The notes: generated from the sequence alone by a model not told the origin. DNA of 38,413 nucleotides from Novacetimonas maltaceti (GCF_002906255.1 NZ_POTC01000028.1:1-38413), one strand, 5' to 3'; counted from the first letter of the stretch, positions 17,614-26,946 are shown. Program-made: numbers and translations.

Positions 17614-18582
17614 ATGGCAGAACGGCAGACCACGGTCGGCGCTTTCGTGTTGGGTGGTGCGCTGCTGGGGGTCGCGGCAGTCGTCCTGTTCGGCAAATTC
17701 CACCCGTTTTCCGCCACCAACAACGCCGTCGTGATCTTCGACGGGGCCATCAACGGGCTGGGAATCGGGGCTCCCGTCACGCTGGAAGGCGTGCAGGTCG
17801 GCACGGTGGAAAATATCGGCATCAAGTTCGATCCCGCCTCCCACAAGGCATACATCCCCGTCACGATCCAGTTGCGCGCGGACCGCACCAAATCCACCGA
17901 ACACAGTCAGGGCCTGACCGCCGAGGGCCTGCCGGACCTGATCCGCCACGGCCTGCGCGCGGAACTGCATATGCAGAGCTTTGTCACCGGGCAGGAGGAA
18001 ATCGACCTGTCGTTCGACCCCGCGACGCCGCCACAGCTGCATCCCGGCATGTCGGACCTGACGGAAATCCCGGTGCGCGAATCGGAAATGCAGAAGCTGA
18101 CCGATACGCTGACGACGCTGCCACTGAAGACGATCGCGACCAACGCCGATGAAATGCTGGTCAGCATCCGCAGCCTCGCCGACCGGCTGGACAAGGACCT
18201 GCCCCCGCTGGTGACCAGCGTCAAGGAAACATCCGACCGCAGCCGCGTGACCGTCGATACCGCGACCGACACAATCCGCGACCTCGACAAGCGGCTTGAC
18301 GTGACGCTGGCCTCGATCGACCGGCTGGCCAACAGCGGCACGCAGCAACTGGATTCGCGCGGGGCGGAACTGCATGACCTGCTGCTCAATTCCAACAATA
18401 CCGTGACCGAAGCGCGCCAGACCCTTGCCGGGTTGCATGACATCACCGCGCCGAGTTCGGCGGACCGCGCCAACCTCGATTCCTCGCTGCGTGACCTTGC
18501 GGCTGCGGCCTCGGCCCTGCGCGGCTTTGCCACCGATGTGGAGCGCAATCCCCAGCTTCTGCTGATGGGTCGCCGCAACTGA
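17614..18582 (+). CDS. MCE-domain protein (MlaD/PqiB-type lipid transport)
   Basis: The product has 322 residues. It has an N-terminal membrane anchor (TTVGAFVLGGALLGVAAVVLF) and one MCE domain (about 38-135: AVVIFDGAINGLGIGAPVTLEGVQVGTV, then YIPVTIQL). A long helical or coiled-coil region with many Thr/Asp heptads follows (about 155-300). MCE proteins form rings or tubes that carry lipids across the periplasm. A single MCE domain suggests MlaD-like architecture, but no mlaE/mlaF, pqiA or lipoprotein gene adjoins it. AGGGAGA precedes ATG 17614. It is alone on the plus strand inside a minus-strand translation cluster. A 6-bp dyad GTCATC-CTT-GATGAC at 17535-17549 lies 65 bases upstream. Confidence 0.8.
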   Translation: MAERQTTVGAFVLGGALLGVAAVVLFGKFHPFSATNNAVVIFDGAINGLGIGAPVTLEGVQVGTVENIGIKFDPASHKAYIPVTIQLRADRTKSTEHSQGLTAEGLPDLIRHGLRAELHMQSFVTGQEEIDLSFDPATPPQLHPGMSDLTEIPVRESEMQKLTDTLTTLPLKTIATNADEMLVSIRSLADRLDKDLPPLVTSVKETSDRSRVTVDTATDTIRDLDKRLDVTLASIDRLANSGTQQLDSRGAELHDLLLNSNNTVTEARQTLAGLHDITAPSSADRANLDSSLRDLAAAASALRGFATDVERNPQLLLMGRRN

Positions 18583-18669
18583 TTGCGGCCCTGCTTCATT
18601 GATATGGAGCAGGCTGGTGGGGCTTCATTGCCGGTTTTCCCCGATGAAGGGGTATCGCAAAAAGTAGCA

Positions 18670-18718
18670 TCCGGGCGCTGCCCGGACCCGGCAGGGATCG
18701 CGATCCCTGCACCCTGAT
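18670..18718 (+). repeat. D-type double-hairpin repeat (D3)
   Basis: Hairpin a is TCCGGGC/GCCCGGA (18670-18686). Hairpin b is GCAGGGAT/ATCCCTGC around CGCG (18691-18710). The tail is ACCCTGAT. It is the same subtype as 33734-33784 with a compensatory T-A to G-C change in stem b. It ends 7 bases from the left end of R3. Confidence 0.8.
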
Positions 18719-18724
18719 TCCTAA

Positions 18725-18806
18725 AGAAGTTTTTGGTGAAGCTTTTTTCAAAAAGCTTCAAAAAGAATGCCGCCCCCTAGACCAGAGAGCGGCATTTCAC
18801 CCAAAG
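18725..18806 (+). repeat. R-type repeat (R3)
   Basis: The left end AGAAGTTTTTGG and HP1 (GAAGCTTTTT/AAAAAGCTTC) are intact. HP2 is replaced by AATGCCGC/GCGGCATT with a 15-base loop, and the right end is reduced to CACCCAAAG. It ends 21 bases past the rbfA stop and is the probable end of the infB-rbfA transcript. Confidence 0.75.
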
Positions 18807-18827
18807 GACGATCCTGAAAACGCGCCC

Positions 18828-19268
18828 TCAGTCTTCCAGATCGCGCGCCACGGACGGATCCCGCAACAGGTCATCCACATGCATCGCATAATCCAGTGCC
18901 GTATCGGGCTGGAAATGCAGTTCCGGCACACCACGCAGGCGCACCATGTGCGACAGGCGCGAACGCAGGAAGGATGAAACCCGCTTGAGCGCCGGCAGAA
19001 GCGCCTCGATATCGCTACGCCCCAGGCGCGCGACAAAGACGGTCGCATGCTTGAGGTCGGGCGAAATCCGCACTTCGGTCACGGTAATGCGGGCATCGAC
19101 AAGTTCCGGGTCGCGGAATTCGACACGCGCGAAGATATCCGCCAGCACGCGCCGGATTTCCTCAGCCACGCGCAACTGTCGCTGCGAGGGGCCAGAAACA
19201 CCATGACCGGCAAGTTTCCCTGCCGGCCCGGTGGTCCTTACCTTGTCCCGTGAGGAATGGCGGCTCAT
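18828..19268 (-). CDS. rbfA: Ribosome-binding factor A
   Basis: The product has 146 residues. It has a type-II KH-like fold (about 28-130) with the family motifs [39 protein letters not shown] and a [22 protein letters not shown] helix. It assists maturation of the 16S rRNA 5' end and cold adaptation. The start overlaps the infB stop by four bases (ATGA), implying translational coupling. The N-terminal 25 residues (Arg/Ser/Gly-rich) are an extension common in alphaproteobacteria. It is the last gene of the rimP-nusA-ylxR-infB-rbfA unit. Confidence 0.95.
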   Translation of the reverse strand: MSRHSSRDKVRTTGPAGKLAGHGVSGPSQRQLRVAEEIRRVLADIFARVEFRDPELVDARITVTEVRISPDLKHATVFVARLGRSDIEALLPALKRVSSFLRSRLSHMVRLRGVPELHFQPDTALDYAMHVDDLLRDPSVARDLED

Positions 19269-21958
19269 GCCGGAACCAGTTCCATTTCAAAGCACTCGAC
19301 CACGTCGCCTTCACGCAGGTCATTGTAACCCGCAAAGGACAGGCCGCATTCGTAACCGCGTGCCACTTCCTTCACATCGTCCTTGAAGCGCTTGAGCTGG
19401 CTCAGCTCACCCTCATGGATGACGACGTTGTCACGCAGCAGGCGCACGCCACAGCCACGCTTGACCACACCTTCGGTGACGTAACAGCCGGCGACCTTGC
19501 CCACGCGGGTAATGTCGAACACCTGACGGATCTCGGCATAACCAAGGAACTTCTCGCGGTGCTTGGGCGCGATCTTGCCACGCACGAGCTGCTCCACATC
19601 GTCGGCCACCTGATAGATGATCGAGTAGTAGCGGATATCCACGCCCTCGCGCTGCGCCAGTTCACGGGCCTGGGCCGTGGCACGCACGTTGAAGGCGATG
19701 ATGACCGCGCCCGATGCCTTGGCAAGCTGCACGTCGCTTTCGGTGATCTGGCCAACACCCGCATTGAGGACGCGGATCTTGACTTCCTCATGCTCAAGCT
19801 TCTGCACCGTGATCTGCAGTGCTTCGGCAGATCCCTGCACGTCGGCCTTGATAAGGACCGCGACTTCCTTCTGCGCACCGGCCTGAATCCGGGCCAGCAT
19901 CTGGTCAAGGGTGCCACGCGCGGCGGTCTGGCCCGCTGCGGTGCGTTCCTTGATCACGCGCTGACGGAACTCCGAAATCTCACGGGCGCGGTTTTCATTG
20001 TCCACGACAACGAACTGCTCACCCGCGCCGGGAACCCCGGCGATGCCCAGCACCTCGACCGGCATGGACGGGCCTGCGGCCTGCACCTGACGGTTACGGT
20101 CGTCGATCATCGCACGCACGCGGCCCCATTCGGCGCCAGCCACCACGATGTCACCACGGCGCAGCGTGCCCTTCTGGACCAGGACGGTCGCCACGGGGCC
20201 ACGCCCACGATCCAGACGGCTTTCGATGACCGCACCTTCGGCCATGCGATCCGGGTTCGCCTTGAGGTCGAGCATTTCGGCCTGCAGCAGGATCGCCTCT
20301 TCCAGCTTGTCGAGGCCCGTGCGCTTGAGGGCGGAGACCTCGATATCCTGCGTGTCGCCACCCATGCTTTCGACGACGATCTCGTGCGACAGCAGTTCCT
20401 GACGGACACGGTCGGGGTTCGCACCCGGCTTGTCGCACTTGTTGATCGCGACGATGATCGGGGCATCCGCCGCCTTGGCGTGCTTGATGGCCTCGATCGT
20501 CTGCGGCATGACGCCGTCATCCGCCGCCACGACCAGCACGACGACATCCGTCACCGACGCGCCACGGGCACGCATGGCCGTAAAGGCCTCATGGCCGGGG
20601 GTGTCGATGAAGGTGATCTTCGCACCCGATGCCAGCGTGACCTGATACGCACCGATATGCTGCGTGATCCCGCCCGCTTCGCCAGTGGCGACATCGGTCG
20701 TGCGCAGCGCGTCGAGAAGCGAGGTCTTGCCGTGATCGACATGACCCATGACCGTGACAACCGGCGGACGCGGCCGCAGGTCCTCGGGCTTGTCCTCGAT
20801 GCCTTCGATGCCGAGTTCGACGTCACTGTCCGCGACGCGGCGGACACGATGGCCGAATTCCTGCACGATCAGTTCAGCCGTATCCGCATCGAGCGACTGC
20901 GTGACGGTCGCCATGACGCCCATCTTCATCAGCGCCTTGATGACCTCGCCCTGACGGGCGGCCATGCGGTTGGCCAGTTCCTGCACCGTGATGGTCTCGG
21001 GCAGGACAACGTCACGCACCACGCGGACCTGGTCCGAACGCAGGCGCTCGAGTTCCGCCTGGCGGCGCTCACGCTCACGCTGGCGACGCACCGACGCGAG
21101 CGAACGCGTCTTGTCGTCATCACCCTCGATCGCGGCCTGCACGTCAATGCGGCCCGAGCGGCGGCTGTCATTCTTCTTCGACCCGCCCGAAGGACGGCGT
21201 CCCGGCGCGACATTGCCACCGGGGCGACGGCTGGGACGACGCTCTTCCTCGCCCCCGTCGGCCCGGCCGGAGCGCAGGCGCAGCGTTTCCGCGGGTGCCG
21301 CGGCCGAATTGGCACGCGACGGCGCGGGCCGCGACGGCGTGATCGGCTTGGACGGCATGATCGCGCGTTCAGCCAGCGGGCGCAGGCGTTCCATCGGCGG
21401 TGCAAGCGTCACCTCGCCGGGGATCGGCGTGGCCGACACGACGGGACCCGGGGGTTCCGGCGGTGCGGCGGCAGGGCCCTTGGACTGCGGGGTGCTTGCG
21501 GCGCGGGCCTGCTTTTCCTCACGCTCGCGCGCTTCGGCCTCGGCCTTGGCGCGTGCGCTTTCCTCGGCCTCGCGACGGGCGTCCTCTTCCTTGCGCCGTG
21601 CTTCCTCGGCCGCGGACAGGATCGTGATCTTTTCCTGTTCGCGCCGTTCCTTCTCCCGCTGGATCGCGGCCTTGCGCTGCTCCTCGAGCACGCGCTGGCG
21701 CGTGGCCAGTTCGGCCGCCGTCAGCGCCCGCCCGGCACCGGCGCGGCCACCGGAACGGCCACCCGACGGACCGGATCCGCTGCCTGGAGTCCCGGCGCCG
21801 CGCTTCTTGCGCACCTCCACCTGGACCACCTTTGAACGACCATGGCTGAAGCTCTGCCTGACGGAACCGGCATCGACCGTCCGTCCGACCTCCCTCCGGC
21901 CCGCCGGCCGCAGGGACAAGCGTCCCTTACCCTGATCCTGATCGTTGCCTTCGCTCAT
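19265..21958 (-). CDS. infB: Translation initiation factor IF-2
   Basis: This 897-residue GTPase delivers fMet-tRNA to the 30S subunit and promotes subunit joining. The N-terminal about 390 residues are low-complexity (Ala/Arg/Pro/Glu-rich, with long charged [15 protein letters not shown]-type helices). The G domain has GHVDHGKT (about 403), DTPGHEAF (about 450) and NKCDKP (about 505). It is followed by the beta-barrel and C-terminal fMet-tRNA-binding domains, ending [11 protein letters not shown]. It overlaps ylxR upstream and rbfA downstream by ATGA junctions. Confidence 0.97.
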   Translation of the reverse strand: MSEGNDQDQGKGRLSLRPAGRREVGRTVDAGSVRQSFSHGRSKVVQVEVRKKRGAGTPGSGSGPSGGRSGGRAGAGRALTAAELATRQRVLEEQRKAAIQREKERREQEKITILSAAEEARRKEEDARREAEESARAKAEAEAREREEKQARAASTPQSKGPAAAPPEPPGPVVSATPIPGEVTLAPPMERLRPLAERAIMPSKPITPSRPAPSRANSAAAPAETLRLRSGRADGGEEERRPSRRPGGNVAPGRRPSGGSKKNDSRRSGRIDVQAAIEGDDDKTRSLASVRRQRERERRQAELERLRSDQVRVVRDVVLPETITVQELANRMAARQGEVIKALMKMGVMATVTQSLDADTAELIVQEFGHRVRRVADSDVELGIEGIEDKPEDLRPRPPVVTVMGHVDHGKTSLLDALRTTDVATGEAGGITQHIGAYQVTLASGAKITFIDTPGHEAFTAMRARGASVTDVVVLVVAADDGVMPQTIEAIKHAKAADAPIIVAINKCDKPGANPDRVRQELLSHEIVVESMGGDTQDIEVSALKRTGLDKLEEAILLQAEMLDLKANPDRMAEGAVIESRLDRGRGPVATVLVQKGTLRRGDIVVAGAEWGRVRAMIDDRNRQVQAAGPSMPVEVLGIAGVPGAGEQFVVVDNENRAREISEFRQRVIKERTAAGQTAARGTLDQMLARIQAGAQKEVAVLIKADVQGSAEALQITVQKLEHEEVKIRVLNAGVGQITESDVQLAKASGAVIIAFNVRATAQARELAQREGVDIRYYSIIYQVADDVEQLVRGKIAPKHREKFLGYAEIRQVFDITRVGKVAGCYVTEGVVKRGCGVRLLRDNVVIHEGELSQLKRFKDDVKEVARGYECGLSFAGYNDLREGDVVECFEMELVPA

Positions 21959-22644
21959 GTACCCGCCTGTTCACACCGTCCGACGGACTTATCCGCCGAA
22001 TTCGGTTCCATCCTGCCGGACAGTCCCGCAAAACGTTCATTCTCGACACGGAAACGACGCGCCAGTTCGCCATGCAGCATCGCTGCATGAACGACATGGT
22101 CACGGCCGAATGCCGCACCCAGTGCCGATGCCGTAGGAACAACCGCAACCGGAAGATCCCGTGCACCGGACAAAACTCTCATCCTCTCGTCCGGACTCCC
22201 GTCCGCCGCCTGGATAACCAGTGCGACGCGACCGCCCGCAACCCATTCCCGCACCTTGGCAAAGCCACAGACAACCTGTCCTGCCCGCCGTGCAAGTCCC
22301 AGGACATCCATCATCCTGCGTTCCAGCCCGTCCTTTACCAGATGGGCAAGATCAGGCGGAATGACAACCTGTCCGCGCGCGGCACGTGCAAACACGCCAC
22401 GTGTCTGTGCCGTTTCTAGCACATCCCGCCGTGCGCTCAACCAAATTCCCCGTCCGGGCAGACGCGCGGAAAGATCGGGGGTCACGATCCGGTCGGGTGA
22501 AATGACAAACCGGACCATCGTTTCACGTGGCAGGCGCTCACGCGTGACCGCGCAACGTCGCAGCGGTCCGCGCTCTTCCTGCAGCTCGTGATCTTCTATG
22601 GGATATTCCTCAGACGTCGGAATTCTCCTGCTGTTCAGGGGTCT
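21955..22644 (-). CDS. YlxR (DUF448) fused to an L7Ae-like domain
   Basis: This roughly 229-residue RNA-binding protein is encoded between nusA and infB, the standard place. The N-terminal YlxR domain has [19 protein letters not shown] and [14 protein letters not shown]. The C-terminal half is L7Ae/YlxQ-like ([23 protein letters not shown], then [10 protein letters not shown]). In Firmicutes these are two separate genes; the fusion is usual in alphaproteobacteria. The start is uncertain: no ATG, GTG or TTG lies between the nusA stop and the YlxR domain, so I use ATG 22644, which overlaps nusA by 35 bases. The stop overlaps infB (ATGA). Confidence 0.85.
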   Translation of the reverse strand, partial: RPLNSRRIPTSEEYPIEDHELQEERGPLRRCAVTRERLPRETMVRFVISPDRIVTPDLSARLPGRGIWLSARRDVLETAQTRGVFARAARGQVVIPPDLAHLVKDGLERRMMDVLGLARRAGQVVCGFAKVREWVAGGRVALVIQAADGSPDERMRVLSGARDLPVAVVPTASALGAAFGRDHVVHAAMLHGELARRFRVENERFAGLSGRMEPNSADKSVGRCEQAGT

Positions 22645-24160
22645 CATCCGCCCCCGACTCGTCATCCTCGAACCAGTGCGCGCGCGCGGCCATGATGATT
22701 TCGTTGGCCGCTTCCTCATCAATGGCGTCTGCGCCAAGGATATCGACCAGTTCGTCACCCGCCAGGTCCGCGAGGTCATCAAGCGTCTTGACGCCCTTCT
22801 CACCCAGCGTCACGAGCATCTGCACCGTGAAGACGCCAAGGTTGGCGATATCGTCCGATACGCCAAGCGCACGGCGCTTTTCGTCCATTTCCTCTTCGCG
22901 GCGGGCGAGGAAGCCTTCGGCGCGGCGCACCAGTTCGCTGGCGACGTCCTCGTCAAAACCCTCGATTCCCGCCAGTTCGTCCGCATCGGCGAAGGCCAGT
23001 TCCTCGATGGAATGGAAGCCTTCGGTCACCAGCAGGCCGGCGATCACGTCGTCAACGTCCAGCGCCTCGACAAACTGGTTGCTGCGGCGGCGGAATTCCT
23101 CCTGGCGGCGCTCCGATTCCTCGGCTTCCGTCAGGATGTCGATATCCCAGCGCGTCAGCTGGCTGGCAAGGCGCACGTTCTGGCCACGGCGGCCGATGGC
23201 AAGGCTCAGCTGCTCGTCGGGGACGACGACCTCGACCCTGCCGGCCTCCTCGTCCATCACCACCTTGCTGACTTCCGCCGGCGCCAGCGCGTTGACCACG
23301 AAGGTCGCGGCCTGCGGGCTCCACGGGATGATGTCGATCTTCTCGCCCTGCAGTTCCTGCACCACCGCCTGCACGCGCGACCCGCGCATGCCGACGCACG
23401 CGCCGACAGGGTCGATGGAGGCATCGCGGGAGATCACCGCCATCTTGGCACGTGAACCCGGATCACGGGCGACGGCCTTGATCTCGATGATGCCATCATA
23501 GATTTCGGGCACTTCCTGCGCGAACAGCTTCGCCAGGAACGCCGGGTGCGTGCGCGACAGGAAGATCTGCGGCCCGCGCGGCTCGTCGCGCACGTCATAG
23601 ATATAGGCGCGCACGCGGTCGGAGTTGCGGAAGCTTTCGCGCGGGATCAGTTCATCGCGGCGCAGCAGCGCCTCGGAACTGCCGATCTCCACCATCAGGT
23701 TGCCGTATTCGGTCCGCTTGACGGTGCCGTTGACGATCTCGCCCACACGGTCCTTGAAATCGTTGTACTGGCGCTTGCGCTCATATTCGCGCACCCGCTG
23801 GACGATCACCTGCTTGGCCGTCTGGGCGGCGATGCGCCCGAAATCGATGGGCGGCAGCGGGTCGATCAGGTGTTCGCCCAACTGGATCTCGGGGCGGAAC
23901 TTGCGCGCGATGTGAAGCGGGATCTGGGTTTCCTCGTTCTCCACTTCCTCCACCGCCTCGGTCCAGCGCGACAGGCGCACATCACCGGTCTTGCGGTCGA
24001 TGGTGGCGCGAATGTCCTTTTCGTGGCCGTACTTGGCGCGACCGGCCTTCTGGATGGCCTGCTCCATCGCCTCGAGCACTTCTTCGCGGTCGATCGACTT
24101 CTCACGCGCGACGGCATCCGCCACCAGCAACAGTTCAGGACGGGAAACGGACGTATCCAT
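22610..24160 (-). CDS. nusA: Transcription termination/antitermination factor NusA
   Basis: The product has 516 residues: N-terminal RNA polymerase-binding domain (1-130), S1 domain (FKDRVGEIVNGTVKRTEYGNLMVEIG), two KH domains (VGACVGMRGSRVQAVVQELQ, GRRGQNVRLASQL), and two C-terminal helical repeats of the alphaproteobacterial or enterobacterial type (about 365-500, with IEGFDEDVASELVRRAEGF and DLADLAGDELVDILG). It controls pausing, termination and rRNA antitermination. GGAG lies 7 bases before ATG 24160. It is 20 bases after rimP, same operon. Confidence 0.97.
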   Translation of the reverse strand: MDTSVSRPELLLVADAVAREKSIDREEVLEAMEQAIQKAGRAKYGHEKDIRATIDRKTGDVRLSRWTEAVEEVENEETQIPLHIARKFRPEIQLGEHLIDPLPPIDFGRIAAQTAKQVIVQRVREYERKRQYNDFKDRVGEIVNGTVKRTEYGNLMVEIGSSEALLRRDELIPRESFRNSDRVRAYIYDVRDEPRGPQIFLSRTHPAFLAKLFAQEVPEIYDGIIEIKAVARDPGSRAKMAVISRDASIDPVGACVGMRGSRVQAVVQELQGEKIDIIPWSPQAATFVVNALAPAEVSKVVMDEEAGRVEVVVPDEQLSLAIGRRGQNVRLASQLTRWDIDILTEAEESERRQEEFRRRSNQFVEALDVDDVIAGLLVTEGFHSIEELAFADADELAGIEGFDEDVASELVRRAEGFLARREEEMDEKRRALGVSDDIANLGVFTVQMLVTLGEKGVKTLDDLADLAGDELVDILGADAIDEEAANEIIMAARAHWFEDDESGADETPEQQENSDV

Positions 24161-24180
24161 CAGGGTCTCCAGAGCGTCTT

Positions 24181-24807
24181 TCAGTGGGCCTTGCGCGACG
24201 GCCTGCCGCCGCGCCGACCGCGAGTCTGTTCCAACATCCCGTCCGGCGACTCGGCCGTCGGGTCCTCATCAGTCTGTGGCGCACCACCATCGGGATGCGC
24301 CATGCGGGCACTCGCCTCGATCAGGGCGTCGGTCAGCACCAGCCGCGCCTTGCGCATTTCCTCGAAAGGCAACGCCACCTCGACCCCGTCGTCAAGGCGC
24401 ATCAACCCATGCCCGTCACGCGCGCCCAGCACGATGCCCGAAAACCGCTTGCGGCCATCGACGGGCATGTTCATCTCCGCCTTCGCAAGGTGGCCGGAAT
24501 AACGGTCCCAGTCCTTCGGGCGCGTCAGGGGACGGTCGATCCCGGCGGACGAGACCTCCAGCGTCCATTCCCCCGGCAGCGGATCCTCCACGTCGAGGAT
24601 TGCGCCAACCGCGTGACTGATCTGCTCGCAGTCCTCGATGGTGATCTGCGAGCCATCGGCACGGTCGGCCATGATCTGCACGGTCGGGGATTCCCGCCCC
24701 AGCACCGCGACGCGGACGATCTCGAACCCCATGTCCACCAGCGCAGGGCCGATCATGTCGGCAATGCGGGCGTCGAGGCCGGTCAGGAAAGGCAGGTCTG
24801 CGTCCAA
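24181..24807 (-). CDS. rimP: Ribosome maturation factor RimP
   Basis: The product, about 208 residues, assists 30S maturation. It has an N-terminal alpha/beta domain ([19 protein letters not shown], then [40 protein letters not shown]) and a C-terminal SH3-like barrel ([37 protein letters not shown]). A charged tail rich in Gly/Arg follows. No ATG fits the family N-terminus. I place the start at TTG 24807 ([11 protein letters not shown]); TTG 24840 is an alternative. The TTG at 24807 lies three bases after a hairpin/T6 structure, so initiation may be linked to attenuation. Confidence 0.85.
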   Translation of the reverse strand: MDADLPFLTGLDARIADMIGPALVDMGFEIVRVAVLGRESPTVQIMADRADGSQITIEDCEQISHAVGAILDVEDPLPGEWTLEVSSAGIDRPLTRPKDWDRYSGHLAKAEMNMPVDGRKRFSGIVLGARDGHGLMRLDDGVEVALPFEEMRKARLVLTDALIEASARMAHPDGGAPQTDEDPTAESPDGMLEQTRGRRGGRPSRKAH

Positions 24808-24810
24808 TGC

Positions 24811-24834
24811 AAAAAAGGCGGCCCTGCGGCCACC
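24811..24834 (-). terminator. Attenuator-like hairpin at the head of the rimP-nusA-infB operon
   Basis: On the minus strand GGTGGCC and GGCCGCC form a 7-bp GC-rich stem (one G-U pair) with a GCAG loop (24817-24834), followed directly by T6 (24811-24816). This is a complete Rho-independent terminator signature placed just upstream of the probable rimP start. Only part of the transcripts would be expected to pass it. If rimP starts at TTG 24840 the hairpin would be inside coding sequence. Confidence 0.6.
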
Positions 24835-25018
24835 CCCCAAATAATCATAAATTGAAGGAATTGCCGCAATACTTAGGCCATGATCAGCCGGTCCGCAAGG
24901 TCTATATACTGCACACCGCCGCCGTGGGGCGGGCAAAGGCATATGTGAACGCTTTTTTAAGCCATCGGTAACACTGTGTGCAGCTTAAACGCTTGCCTCC
25001 CCCTGCGGCCCCCATCAT

Positions 25019-25024
25019 TATAAT
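25019..25024 (+). promoter_or_regulatory. Candidate -10 element for the AAA+ locus
   Basis: A perfect TATAAT lies four bases before ATG 25028. A TTGCCT 20 bases upstream of it (24993-24998) is a poor -35 partner. If used, transcription would begin at about 25031, past the first ATG, making the mRNA nearly leaderless for the ATG at 25037. Confidence 0.3.
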
Positions 25025-25027
25025 AAC

Positions 25028-25675
25028 ATGACGCCGATGTCCGCCCCTCCGACGGAACCATCCCGCCAGCCACAACGCCAGACCGGCAGCCGCCGCATGG
25101 TGGTGGCGGGACTGCTGGCGGCTGTCGTGGCGGGGGGATTTGGCGTCCACAGCCTTGGCGGCGCATCGGATGCAGCCAACGGCACGGGCGGCGCCACCGG
25201 CGCGCCCACCGCACTGGCGGGACAGGGCGGCAACGGCGCAAACGGCGGGATGCGGGCGGTGGTGGACCATACCCGCGCGCATGCCGACCTGCTGGGTGAA
25301 ATGCCCATGATCGCGCCGGACCGCGCGACCGACATGCTGCAGTTCACGTCATTCGACATCAACCAGAAGAACGCGATCCTCGCGGCGCTCAAACGCCATG
25401 AGATCGTGCTGGCGGAAATGCCGCTCTATGACATGGGCGCGGGCAATTCGGTCGTCAGCGTGGAATCCATGGGCCTGACGCAGATCGTGCACCTGACGGG
25501 GCAGCCGCGCACGGTTGTCCTGCCGATCCGCATCGCGGGCGAGGTCACGATCCGTCCCGTCAGCGACCCGGGTGCCGCCGGACTGCATGCCGGGGCGATC
25601 TTCGTCCCCGGACCGACGTCGCTGCCGGTGCTGTACAAGGATGGACAACTTGTTATCGGGGTCGTCGTTCAATGA
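25028..25675 (+). CDS. Single-pass membrane protein of unknown function, first gene of the AAA+ locus
   Basis: The product has 215 residues. A short basic cytoplasmic tail (PSRQPQRQTGSRR) leads to one membrane helix (MVVAGLLAAVVAGGFGVHSL), a Gly/Ala/Asn-rich linker (45-75) and a compact domain (about 76-215) that should lie in the periplasm. That domain has alternating beta-strand patterns (QIVHLTGQPRTVVLPIRIAGEVTI, then LPVLYKDGQLVIGVVVQ). No family was recognised and no catalytic motif is seen. The stop overlaps the next gene's start (ATGA), so it is co-translated with the AAA+ ATPase. ATG 25037 (MSAPPT) is an alternative start; neither has a clear ribosome-binding site. Confidence 0.7.
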   Translation: MTPMSAPPTEPSRQPQRQTGSRRMVVAGLLAAVVAGGFGVHSLGGASDAANGTGGATGAPTALAGQGGNGANGGMRAVVDHTRAHADLLGEMPMIAPDRATDMLQFTSFDINQKNAILAALKRHEIVLAEMPLYDMGAGNSVVSVESMGLTQIVHLTGQPRTVVLPIRIAGEVTIRPVSDPGAAGLHAGAIFVPGPTSLPVLYKDGQLVIGVVVQ

Positions 25676-26940
25676 AGGCGCTGTATCCGGCTTTTGAACG
25701 CATGCTGCCGGTCATCATGGTCATATTCCTGATCCTGGGCAGCATACAGGCCGCTGCGGCCTTGCATCTTTCACTCGCCAGCATACGGCATTTCATGGAA
25801 TGGTGTGCGCCGGCCTATCCGGTCGCAGCCGTGGGTAGCGCTATTTTGACGCTGGCCGGACTCTGGTTCGAAAACCGTGCAGAGAGACTGGCCAGAAAGG
25901 GACTCCGACGCAGACGGGGATGGATGATGGACGTACTGGCCAGACTGACCAATCGTAGTGCGCTGGAGGAAATGCTGGCGCGCGAACAGAAAGAAACCAT
26001 CATAGATGCCGAGGAACTGGCCGCGAGCCTGCGCGCGCGCGTCATCGGCCAGGACCAGGTGTGCGAGGACATCGCCGCCCAGCTGCGACGCCGGCTGGCG
26101 CTGCATGTCCGTGGCAAGCCCGTGGGCATCTTCCTGCTGGCCGGGCCGCCGGGCACGGGCAAGACCTACCTGGCCAAGCAGCTGGCGCGCCAGCTTGACC
26201 GGCCGCTGCTGAATTTCGACATGACGCAGATGAGTTCGCCCCATGCCGCGACGCAGCTGTTCGGCTCGCCCAAGGGCTATGTCGGCTCCGACACCTACGG
26301 CAAGCTGACCGGCGGGCTGAAGGAAAAGCCCGACGCGGTGGTGCTGCTCGATGAAATCGAGAAGGCGCACCCCGATGTCTTCAAGAAATTCCTGACGGCA
26401 TGGAACGACGGCCATGTGACCGAGGCCTCCACGGGGCAGCATATCTCCACCGTGCGGTCGATCTTCATCCTGACCTCCAACATCGCGACGGATGAACTTT
26501 CGGAAATCGCCGACCGGCTGAGCGACGAACCCGACAAGATGCGTGCCGAATCCGTCGAGGCCCTGCGCCAGGCGGGCTTCGCGCCGGAAGTGCTGAACCG
26601 CCTGGACCGGATCTTCGTCTTCCGTGCGCTTGAGGGGCTGGACATCGCCCGCGTCTCCGCGCTGGAGATCGAGGCGATGATCGACAGCTATGGCCTGAAG
26701 GTGGAAACCGGGGGCATCGACCCGTCGCTGCTGTTCCAGGTCATGCGCCGCCAGGACCGCATGGGGCCTGCCGCCAGTGCGCGTGACCTTGCCCGCTCCA
26801 TCGAGGACATGATCAGCGACTCGCTCATCACCGCGCAGCAGCAGGGGGCGAAGCTGGTACGTATCGTCTCCAGCGAGGATGGCGTCGTCGCGGAAATCGC
26901 CAATGACAGCGAGGCCCAGAAGGCACGCATCATCAAGTAA
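25672..26940 (+). CDS. Membrane-anchored Clp-like AAA+ ATPase
   Basis: The product has 422 residues. Two N-terminal membrane helices (about 11-33 and 48-66) would place both ends in the cytoplasm. The AAA+ module resembles the second ATPase domain of ClpA/ClpB: RVIGQDQVCEDIAAQLRRRL (123-141), Walker A GPPGTGKT (158-165), aromatic pore loop KGYVG (201-205), Walker B VVLLDEIEKAH (223-233), sensor 1 TSN (268-270), arginine finger in LNRLDRIF (Arg310) and sensor 2 ARDLAR (Arg371). No ClpP-docking IGL/IGF loop is visible and there is no Clp N domain or first ATPase domain. It is probably an unfoldase or remodeller for membrane substrates. It overlaps the upstream gene by ATGA. Confidence 0.85.
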   Translation: MKALYPAFERMLPVIMVIFLILGSIQAAAALHLSLASIRHFMEWCAPAYPVAAVGSAILTLAGLWFENRAERLARKGLRRRRGWMMDVLARLTNRSALEEMLAREQKETIIDAEELAASLRARVIGQDQVCEDIAAQLRRRLALHVRGKPVGIFLLAGPPGTGKTYLAKQLARQLDRPLLNFDMTQMSSPHAATQLFGSPKGYVGSDTYGKLTGGLKEKPDAVVLLDEIEKAHPDVFKKFLTAWNDGHVTEASTGQHISTVRSIFILTSNIATDELSEIADRLSDEPDKMRAESVEALRQAGFAPEVLNRLDRIFVFRALEGLDIARVSALEIEAMIDSYGLKVETGGIDPSLLFQVMRRQDRMGPAASARDLARSIEDMISDSLITAQQQGAKLVRIVSSEDGVVAEIANDSEAQKARIIK

Positions 26941-26946
26941 CCCGCA

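Noticed and set aside
19250-21835. 861-codon open frame on the plus strand across infB
   Set aside because: It is exactly antisense to infB, whose domains are unmistakable. The product is His/Arg/Asp-rich with no recognisable fold, as expected from high-GC codon bias on the opposite strand.
24843-25027. tRNA or small RNA gene upstream of rimP, as in enterobacteria
   Set aside because: No cloverleaf, T-loop motif or terminator pair could be built.
24902-25282. Minus-strand frame of about 126 codons opposite the first gene of the AAA+ locus
   Set aside because: Cys/Gly/Arg-rich with no signal or motif. It overlaps the better-supported plus-strand gene with its membrane helix and coupled stop.
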